12,208 nt of DNA, from contig MU069564.1 in the NCBI GenBank assembly GCA_002284615.2, positions 210,650-222,857 of the forward strand, given 5' to 3'. The stretch's first letter is position 1. The number at the start of each line of letters is the position of its first letter. Positions 6,851 through 12,208 of this stretch are shown in pieces. Made by a program: the position numbers and the translations under genes. Source of the stretch: Dunaliella salina. Taxonomy: Eukaryota; Chlorophyta; Chlorophyceae; Chlamydomonadales; Dunaliellaceae. The notes below the pieces were generated by a model that saw nothing but the letters and a program-made list of their open reading frames with translations, searched no databases and was not told the origin of the DNA.

Positions 6851-9324
6851 TGCAGCAGCACTTTCAGGCAGTGCCTCTAGCACGCTGGGCCGCTGCTGCG
6901 CATCTGCCGCCTGGCGCGCCGCCTGCTTGCAACCCACCACTGCGTCGTTGCCGTGGTGGCCATTCTGCTGCTGGGGCTGCTCTTCATGCATTGGAGGGGC
7001 ATGGTTGCGCCCTTCTGACCCATTCTGATGCGCATGCGGGCCTGCATGGTGCGTGAGTTTGCTGCAACCATTTTGTCTCGCTCCCCGCTGCTGCTGCTGG
7101 TGCTGCTCCTGCTGGTCTGAGTCCTTGTCACCCAGCTGCTGGTCCGCTGGCAGCAGTGCTTGCACTGGTGCTTGTGCAGGTTGCCGAGGAGGTTGGGGAT
7201 GGGGAGGTAGTGGTGCAGGAGTTGGTGCAGCTGTTCCTGGATTGGGGGAATGCGGTGGTGCAGGCACGGACGCGAGCGACGCGTGAGGGATTGGGACTTT
7301 GGGGGGAGGCGGGGCCGCTGCAGGAGGTGCTGGTGGTGTGGGGGAAGAGAAGTGCGGTGCAGCCGCTTCACGATTGGCCTGCGGCTGCAGATGCTCTGCC
7401 TGTTGTCGTGGTTGCTGCTCCCACTGCTGCTGCTGCTGCTGCTGCTGCTCCTCTTCTTGTTGCTGCTGCTGCTCCTCCTGCTGCTCCTCTCCTTGTCGTT
7501 GGTGCTGCTGCGTCTGCTGCTGCTCTTGCTGCTCCCCTCCTTGTTGCTGCTGCTGCTGAAGTGGCTGCTGCGGTGGCAACTGCTGCTCCTGTGCAGCCTG
7601 TGGTGGTGGCTGAGGCCCTTGCGGCAGCACCCTATGCTGCGGGGACGGCGGCTGAGGGGGCTGTGGGGGCTGAGGCACCTGAGGCAGTACCCTATGCTGC
7701 GTGGGTGGTGGCTGAGGTGGCTGTGATGACTGTGGGGGTGTTTTTGGCAGAGGGGATGGTGGTTGTGGTGGCTGGGGTGGCAGTGTCTTTGGCCGGGGCG
7801 AGGACGGCTCCGGTGGCTGTGGCGACAGCTGCTGCTGTGGGAATGGCAGCTGCAGTGACAGTGGTTGTTGCGGTGGTTGTGGCGGCTGCAGCGTTCGATG
7901 GCTGAGTGCTGCTTCGCCTGCTGCTGAGCATGCTGCGCCCGCTGCCGGTCCTCCAGCTGCAGATCCTCCTTCGACTGCTGCCGGTCCTCCAGCTGCAGAT
8001 CCTCCTTCGATTGCTGCCGGTCCTCCAGCTGCAGATCCTGCTGCTGCTGCTGCTGCTGCTGCTGTGCTTGCTGCTGAGCCTCCTGCAGCACGTCCTCCTG
8101 TTGCTGGTCCTCCAGCTGCCGACCCTCCTGCGTCTACAGCTGGTCCTCCTTGGGATGGCCCCGCCGAGGTGGCCAGTGCTGTGGTTGTCCTGGCCTGCGA
8201 GGTGGCTCGCCTGGCCCGTGAGGTGGCCTGTGGGTTGGCCTGCCGAGCTTGTGAGGTGGCCTGTGAGGTGGCCTGTGACGTGGCCTGCCTGGCCTGTGAG
8301 GCGGATTGCATGGCTTGGGAGGTGGCCTGCGGGGTGGCCTGCCTGGCCTGTGAGGTGGCCTGTGATGTGGTCTGCCCTGCCCCCTTCTCCCGTTGCTGCT
8401 GCAGCGCCTCCCGCTTCTGCTGCCGCCGCTGCCGCTCCGCCTCCTGCTGCTGCTGCCTGGCCTGCTGCGCCTCGCGTTGCTGCTGCAGCAGCCACTGCTG
8501 TCGCTTGTCCGCGCTTCCCGGCGTTCTGGACTTGCCGCCACTGTTGGGGGCCGCCACATCCGCTGATGTCAGCCCCCTGCGCTTTTTCTGGGGTGGGGGA
8601 GAGCCGTCTGCCTCTGCCCCTTCCTCTGTTGCTGGTGTTGGGCATCGGGCTGCAGCACCTGCCCCTGCTGATCGGCGCATCGTGCCCCCAAGCTCTTGTG
8701 TGCTTGCGGCATTGCGAGGAGCCTCTGCTGCTGCTGCTGCCGCTCCTGCTGCTGCTGCTGCTGCTGTCGACCCATGCACACCATGCTCGTTTCCGTCTGC
8801 TGCCCTAGGGCTGCTAGCTCCCGCCATGCACGCTCCTTTCTCCCTCTCAGCAGCAGCAACAGCAGTAGCTGCAGCAGGAGGAGGAGCTGGTGCTTGCTCG
8901 TGTGCGCTTACACCACCACCACCACCACCACCACCACCACCACCACCTCCAACATTACCGCTGCTGCCGCCACCATTACTATCAGTCCCTGCCGCTTGGT
9001 CGTTGGCGGGTGCTGGTGGTATGGAGTCCCTAACGTGCGCTGCAAAAACAGCAGGTGGCCACTCCATGCCCAGCTCTTCAGCCACTGGGCGCAGACCACG
9101 TGCGCGTGCCGCCTGGTACGCCTGAGAGTACACAATTACAAAACAAGAGACTGCTGAGCAAGCATGCAGTGTGCTCTTTGCGCTCCCTGGCAAAGGTTGC
9201 TGCTGCAGGGTGTACATGTAGGTCGCAGGGTGTAAACGGAGGTTGCTGCTGCAGGGTGTATACGGGGATTGCTGTTGCAGGGTGTATATTGAGGTTGCAA
9301 GCTCACCCTTGCACAAGCAGGCAT
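6839..9324 (-). CDS. Low-complexity Gln/Ala/Pro-rich, probably nuclear protein (two-exon model)
   Basis: I do not recognise the family. Model: exon 1 9324-9307 (MPACAR), intron 9306-9122, exon 2 9121-6839, about 766 residues. The donor AGG|GTGAGC and acceptor CTCTCAG|GCG join in phase 0. Unspliced, the frame also stays open to an ATG at 9328, but that adds minisatellite-encoded residues. In the spliced protein, residues 7-40 (AYQAARARGLRPVAEELG...) are the only ordinary-looking sequence. Then come a Gly run (about 65-77), SPPPQKKRRG (KKRR at 185-188, nuclear-localisation-like), a Gln/Arg/Glu stretch likely helical (209-251), Q-A-T-S and Q-A-R repeats (252-322), a 12-residue Gly/Ala repeat three times (364-400), a Pro-rich segment with QHRVLPQ twice (412-514), and a Gln-rich segment (529-574). 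The mix of poly-Gln, Pro-rich and basic segments is common in transcription or chromatin proteins, but function is unknown. Exon 1 is short, so the true start may lie upstream. A 3' exon cannot be excluded. Confidence 0.5.
7423..7560 (-). repeat. CAG/CAA trinucleotide tract encoding poly-Gln
   Basis: The + strand shows CTG, CTC and TTG triplets in dense runs, for example seven or more consecutive CTG around 7424-7450 and another cluster at 7541-7557. On the - strand, in the frame of the gene, these read Gln with scattered Glu. Interruptions by GAG and CAA codons suggest an old, partly stabilised expansion. Confidence 0.85.
7941..8048 (-). repeat. 36-bp tandem repeat, three copies, encoding a 12-residue unit
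   Basis: GCTGCCGGTCCTCCAGCTGC recurs at 7941, 7977 and 8013, an exact 36-base period. The copies are almost identical. One difference changes Ile to Val in the protein, whose unit is GGSAAGGPAAIE or GGSAAGGPAAVE. The period is a multiple of three, so all frames stay open. A (CTG)n run follows at about 8038-8063 and encodes Ala in the same frame. Confidence 0.9.
8176..8385 (-). repeat. Short-period repeat (12 nt core) encoding Q-A-T-S units
   Basis: GAGGTGGCCTGT and close variants recur on the + strand between 8176 and 8385. On the - strand, in the gene frame, they encode QATS and QAR units with occasional QAN, QAM and RAR variants. The third codon position is mainly G or C, in agreement with the rest of the predicted exon. 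Confidence 0.8.
8911..8947 (-). repeat. (CAC)n trinucleotide repeat encoding poly-Gly
   Basis: About twelve CAC units are perfect on the + strand. In the - strand gene frame they read GGT, giving a run of about 13 Gly that follows a Ser/Gly/Asn-rich linker. Length polymorphism is to be expected. Confidence 0.95.
9122..9306 (-). other. Predicted intron of the - strand gene
   Basis: On the - strand the donor is CAAGG|GTGAGCTTGC, with GT at 9306-9305. The acceptor is TTGTGTACTCTCAG|GCGTAC, with AG at 9123-9122. The 185-nt interval is a plausible intron size, keeps the frame in phase 0 and removes the minisatellite at 9194-9300. The call rests on splice-site appearance and frame only. The interval is also stop-free in the exon 2 frame, so retention is not excluded. 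Confidence 0.45.
9194..9300. repeat. Minisatellite of about 26 bp, four imperfect copies
   Basis: GGTTGCTGCTGCAGGGTGTA and variants recur at about 9194, 9241 and 9267, with a shorter copy (GTCGCAGGGTGTAAACGGAG) at 9221 and a trailing fragment at 9293. The array lies wholly inside the predicted intron. Confidence 0.85.
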
Positions 9325-9401
9325 ACATACAACCCTTGCAGGCACTTCATGGCCACCATGCTCTGCTCGCCAGGACTTCTTGACACTTCTCTGCCAGCTG
9401 G

Positions 9402-10073
9402 ATGCATACGACTGCCAACTGGAACGATGGCATGATGGGTCAAGGGTGCTGGCCCAACCAATGTCCAGCGCATGGTGTGGCTCATGGTCTGACCCGCGAA
9501 GAGGTTGAGAACCTTCATCTAACCAATGTCGTGTGGCTACATCAAGCCCCAGAGTTTTTTCATCTGACCAATGTCGTGTGGCTACATCAAGCCCCAGAGT
9601 TTCTTCATCTCACCAATGTCGTGTGGCTACATCAAGCCCAAGAGTTTCTTCATCGGACCAATGTCGTGTGGCTACATCAAGCCCAAGAGTTTCTTCATCT
9701 CACCAATGTCGTGTGGCTACATCAAGCCCCAGAGTTTCTTCATCTCACCAATGTCGTGTGGCTACATCAAGCCCCAGAGTTTCTTCATCTCACCAATGTC
9801 GTGTGGCTACATCAAACCCCAGGGCTGGCGCACCATCGGAAGTGCATGTACACAAAAGGAGGAGGACGCACTCTTGGCTATGTATCGAGTGCTCTTCTTT
9901 CTTCACACAAAGCAGTGACGCATGGGGCAGGCTTGCAGGATCAGACTTTTGAGCTTGTGAGGGCAGCGGTGGAACGGGGGCACTCGCGGCTCAATCAAGC
10001 CAATGTGTCTCCCTTTCCTTTCTTGATGAAGGGAGAGCTTCTCTGCCTGCACATCAACCTCTCTTTTCATTGA
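9402..10073 (+). CDS. Open frame of 223 codons through the 45-bp array (doubtful gene)
   Basis: I do not recognise it. It runs from ATG 9402 to TGA 10071-10073. An N-terminal part (to about residue 37) leads into seven 15-residue units of the form HLTNVVWLHQAPEFL. A unique tail of about 80 residues follows, containing TFELVRAAVERGHSRLNQAN. A TGTAA, the volvocine polyadenylation motif, occurs at 10080-10084, unusually close to the stop. Against a real gene, the array has a period divisible by three and is open in all three + frames, so an open frame is expected without selection. No domain or signal peptide is visible. The - strand gene model also reaches this area. Confidence 0.17.
   Translation: MHTTANWNDGMMGQGCWPNQCPAHGVAHGLTREEVENLHLTNVVWLHQAPEFFHLTNVVWLHQAPEFLHLTNVVWLHQAQEFLHRTNVVWLHQAQEFLHLTNVVWLHQAPEFLHLTNVVWLHQAPEFLHLTNVVWLHQTPGLAHHRKCMYTKGGGRTLGYVSSALLSSHKAVTHGAGLQDQTFELVRAAVERGHSRLNQANVSPFPFLMKGELLCLHINLSFH
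9513..9826. repeat. 45-bp minisatellite, seven copies
   Basis: The core ACCAATGTCGTGTGGCTACA begins at 9522, 9567, 9612, 9657, 9702, 9747 and 9792, exactly 45 bases apart each time. The units continue with TCAAGCCC(C/A)AGAGTTTCTTCATC and then a variable dinucleotide (TA, TG, TC or GG) before the next ACC. Copies differ at only a few positions, which indicates recent amplification. There are no unique spacers, so it is not CRISPR-like. Confidence 0.97.
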
Positions 10074-10170
10074 TTCTCTTGTAAACGCAGTAAGACCTTC
10101 CTGACAGCAAGCACCAGCAGCATCCATGTTCTCCCCTGGCACGTGCACATATGGTGTGAATCCACTTTGC
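9827..10170. other. Unique sequence between minisatellite and duplication
   Basis: Apart from the tail of the doubtful + strand frame (to 10073), nothing is recognised. A - strand frame of 150 codons (10355-9903) spans this area and half of the first duplicated unit, but it shows no domain or compositional bias and is not called. Confidence 0.5.
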
Positions 10171-10614
10171 AAAATGCGACCGTTGCACCTATGTGGCCCC
10201 TTTTCCTTTATGGATGTGGAGAGTCGTTTCCTGCCTGGATAGCTTTGGTTTTTGGTCTTGAGCCCCGTGGTGTATGCACCCATTGTGTTGCCCCTATGGC
10301 GCAAGCACCCTTTCATGCAACCCCCATGGCATAACCCCATTGTGTAAGCACCCATTCATGCCTTCATTGCCCCTTTGTGCTACTCTCATCCTGAAGGCAC
10401 CCATCCAGCCCCCCCCCCCCCCCCCCCCCCCCCCTTCCTTTGGGCTAGATAACAATTCGTCGGGTTCAAATCATGATTGGAGTTTGGGATCAGGGATCAC
10501 CGCCTGGGTATGCAATGGTATGGCGTCACTGAGCGTCAGGATGTTGTTGATTGACGAAGCAATTAAGTAGCAGGGAACCAAGGGAACGGTGCTGTAACAG
10601 TGCATGAGTGTTAG
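10171..10614. repeat. Long tandem duplication, copy 1 (about 440 bp)
   Basis: Copy 1 starts around AAAATGCGACCGTTGCAC and matches copy 2 across its length. Shared blocks include CCTTTTCCTTTATGGATGTG, CATGGCATAACCCCATTGT, CATGCCTTCATTGCC, CTGGGTATGCAAT and GTGCTGTAACAGTGCATG. It contains a run of 26 C at 10409-10434. No transposase, terminal repeat or coding signal is seen, so this looks like a local segmental duplication rather than a mobile element. Confidence 0.88.
10409..10434. repeat. Poly-C tract of 26 bases
   Basis: An uninterrupted C run lies inside copy 1 of the 440-bp duplication. The matching run in copy 2 (10857-10868) has only 12 C, so this homopolymer has changed length since the duplication. 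Confidence 0.95.
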
Positions 10615-11040
10615 CCATGCGGCCGTTGCACATATGTGGCGCCTTTTCCTTTATGGATGTGGAGAGTCGTTCCCTGCCTAGATAGTTTTTGTTTTTGGTC
10701 TTGAACCCCATGGTGTATGCACACCCTATGGTGCAAGCACCCTTTCATGCACCCCCCATGGCATAACCCCATTGTATAAGCACCCTTTCATGCAGGCATT
10801 CATGCCTTCATTGCCACTCTGCGCTACTTTTGTTCTGAAGGCACGCACCCATCCAGCCCCCCCCCCCCTTCCTCCTTTGGGCTATGTAACTATTCATTGT
10901 GTTTAAATCAAAATTGGAGTTTGAGATCAGGGATCGCTGCCTGGGTATGCAATAGTATGGTGTCACTCAGCGGAGGATGTTGCTGACCAAGCAATTAAGT
11001 AACAGGGAACAGTGCTGTAACAGTGCATGCCTGTTAGCTG
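10615..11040. repeat. Long tandem duplication, copy 2 (about 425 bp)
   Basis: The direct repeat of 10171-10614 begins at GCCATGCGGCCGTTGCAC and follows the first copy without a gap. It differs by scattered substitutions, a shorter poly-C (12 C at 10857-10868), an insertion adding a second CATTCATGC near 10796, and a deletion near 10730. Divergence well above that of the 45-bp array suggests an older event. Confidence 0.88.
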
Positions 11041-11093
11041 TTAGCAGTGGCACTCCATGCCTGCTGTGCATGCATGCTTTCCAAAACATGCAC

Positions 11094-11235
11094 CAATGTG
11101 TGTAAATGATCCGCTGAAGGCCTGTTCAGCACCAAGCATCGTGTTCACGGAGCTCTGGAGCGTGATAAGGCGCTGGAAAACTTCATATGCAGTGCTTGAA
11201 TTCAACAGCAATGCCTTGGAGGCCAAGTAGGGGCT
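11094..11235 (-). CDS. Candidate internal exon, product unknown
   Basis: On the - strand, TGTCTTCACAG|AGCCCC is an acceptor-like site and ACATTG|GTGCATG a donor-like site. Between them are 142 bases open in one frame: SPYLASKALLLNSSTAYEVF, then QRLITLQSSVNTMLGAEQAF and a short end. The composition is balanced, unlike the low-complexity sequence around it, with no repeats. No family is recognised, and no partner exon in the right phase could be established. The open frame continues past both sites (11041-11247 in all), so an exon is only one reading and chance is another. Confidence 0.22.
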
Positions 11236-11846
11236 CTGTGAAGACATGGACTCCTTGTGTTGATGAATTGTTCCAGTACACGTGTTAGGAGAGGAGGATT
11301 GGGTCTAAATTAATTTGTTTTGCCCCGGCCCAGCTTGAAGAAAATCATCCGACTCAGAAGTGCCCATGAAATAATTTTTAGGACCAGCTCGAGATTATGG
11401 GGATCAAACCAAGCATTCACAGAAAAGCAGATTTCCAGAATCTCCCAGCAAGGCCCTCCCCCAATAGGCCAAAGCTCCTTTAGCCTCTGGGAGTCTCTCT
11501 GGAAAATTGAGACACACTATCTATCCCGTGAATACATTATATGGTGTACACAACAATTGACGCAGATTTCACAGCGCAATATCTATGGCGAAACCCCCAA
11601 CATTTGCACAATTTTATGTTAGTCGAGATCACCTCAAACAAAGGCTAGGCGCAGCCAGACCAGAAAGAGAGAGTTTGATGTGAGACTTGCGGGTCTTCTG
11701 CTGGCCAATTTGGGGAATCCTGTTATCGGAAAGTTTTCTGAGCCTCCTTGTCCTCGCTTTATACAAACTTGTTGCGCACTTACGTCCCATTTATCCCATA
11801 TCCCATCCCATCTCTTACGCCCCACCCCACTGTGTCACATTTACCC
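11236..11846. other. Intergenic stretch with a weak + strand open frame
   Basis: A + strand frame is open from 11314 to a TAG at 11620-11622. Near its start, TTTTGCCCCGGCCCAG at about 11318-11333 looks like a splice acceptor, and the frame then reads LKKIIRLRSAHEIIF and later WESLWKIETHYLS. It has no recognised domain and no ATG near its beginning. Around 11783-11832 there is a short irregular series of TCCCA/CCCAT motifs. I see no RNA gene and no transposon end. Confidence 0.35.
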
Positions 11847-12110
11847 TCAGGTGTGTAGCATTGATACAGCAAATACCATTCCAAACAAGGGGTCAATAAG
11901 AGGCCTGACTGTGTCAAGGTGGGCAATAATGTGGGGAGGGTGGGCAAGAATGTGTGGCTTTTGTAGATTCTTGAGCCTTTGCCTCTCTATTTCCTCAAGG
12001 AGCACTTTCCTGGAGCTATTATTCACAATCTTTAGTAAATCATCTTTTTTTTGTAACAATAAGGCCCAATTAGCAGCTACCCAAGACTTGAAGAGAATGG
12101 TGCATGCTTC
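11847..12110 (-). CDS. Candidate exon encoding a charged helical segment, 5' part missing
   Basis: Downstream of the (GT)n tract on the - strand, GGGGTGCAG near 12110 could be an acceptor. The frame then reads SWVAANWALLLQKKDD, LLKIVNNSSRKVLLEEIERQ and RLKNLQK, followed by a less protein-like end to a TGA at 11847-11849. The Leu/Lys/Glu/Arg pattern suggests an amphipathic or coiled-coil helix. A donor-like ATG|GTATTTGC occurs near 11875-11880, so the exon may end there instead. Nothing upstream is visible, because only the microsatellite remains before the window ends. The product is not recognised. Confidence 0.25.
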   Translation of the reverse strand, partial: EACTILFKSWVAANWALLLQKKDDLLKIVNNSSRKVLLEEIERQRLKNLQKPHILAHPPHIIAHLDTVRPLIDPLFGMVFAVSMLHT

Positions 12111-12123
12111 TGCACCCCAGCAT

Positions 12124-12124
<1 letters not shown>

Positions 12125-12208
<84 letters not shown>
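12125..12208. repeat. (CA)n microsatellite at window end
   Basis: About 42 perfect CA units continue to the last base, so the true length is unknown. It may be the point where an assembly contig broke. On the - strand it reads (GT)n and would lie just upstream of the candidate exon at 11847-12110. Confidence 0.98.

Noticed and set aside
6877..8091. 404-codon - strand frame (His/Ser/Arg/Gln-rich)
   Set aside because: It lies on the same strand as the 829-codon frame but shifted, and is explained by the three-base periodicity of the repeats.
8064..9125. 353-codon + strand frame
   Set aside because: Its Ala/Cys/Ser/Pro-rich content is what the opposite strand of CAG-type repeats gives. It lacks any domain, while the - frame has a basic NLS-like motif, sensible repeat units and a splice model.
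9513..9826. Regularly spaced repeat array as a CRISPR
   Set aside because: The whole 45-bp unit repeats with no unique spacers, and the context is eukaryotic.
10143..10711. Matching - strand peptides in the two duplicated units (KTKN...LSTSIKEK...CNGR)
   Set aside because: Their similarity follows directly from the DNA duplication, and there is no independent evidence of coding.
11783..11832. Telomere-like TCCCA/CCCAT motifs
   Set aside because: The spacing is irregular, there are few units, and they do not match the algal TTTTAGGG or TTTAGGG repeat.

Overview
The window looks like nuclear DNA from a eukaryote, most likely a chlorophyte green alga of the Chlamydomonadales type (Volvox/Haematococcus/Chlamydomonas relatives). 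The grounds are degenerate LINE retrotransposon proteins of a kind familiar from green algal genomes, dense micro- and minisatellites, a GC-rich gene made of Gln/Ala/Pro/Gly homopolymers, intron-like splice signals, and no bacterial operons or ribosome-binding sites. Species assignment is inference. Three undetermined bases (5872, 5889-5890) sit in a poly-C run, so this is draft assembly.

Region 1 (1-5080) is a retrotransposon graveyard. An (AAAAG)n tract leads into a repeat of about 190 bp at 161-350, which returns in inverted orientation at 4908-5080. Between the two, all on the + strand, lie pieces of at least two LINE-type proteins: a dead reverse transcriptase (384-2410), a short C-terminal/3' piece of a second protein (2411-2580), two further copies of the first protein's C-terminal zinc-finger region (2581-3060 and 3061-3571, the latter reaching its stop), and an RNase H + zinc-finger + possible nuclease-like C-terminal part of the second protein (3591-4942). 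All are broken by frameshifts and stops. The inverted repeats are best read as opposite-facing 3' ends of one LINE family, and a third, shorter copy lies at 6191-6250.

Region 2 (5081-6840) has no gene I can support. It holds a poly-C tract with Ns, the solo repeat fragment, and an imperfect 43-46 bp tandem array at 6645-6850.

Region 3 (6839-9324, - strand) is the one good gene candidate: a low-complexity, probably nuclear protein of about 766 residues if a 185-nt minisatellite-bearing intron (9122-9306) is removed in phase 0. Its sequence is largely expanded repeats: Gly run, Gln/Arg/Glu helix, Q-A-T-S tetrapeptides, a 12-residue Gly/Ala repeat, a Pro-rich stretch and a Gln-rich stretch. It also carries a basic KKRR nuclear-localisation-like motif.

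Region 4 (9330-12208) is repeat-rich: a seven-copy 45-bp minisatellite (9513-9826) open in all three forward frames, a 440-bp tandem duplication carrying poly-C tracts (10171-11040), two weak - strand exon candidates (11094-11235 and 11847-12110), and a (CA)n microsatellite that runs off the window end.

No previously undescribed functional system is demonstrated. The most interesting items are the inverted-repeat-bounded composite of two LINE lineages, the repeat-built nuclear protein with its inferred intron, and the 45-bp array whose reading frames are open in unusual ways.
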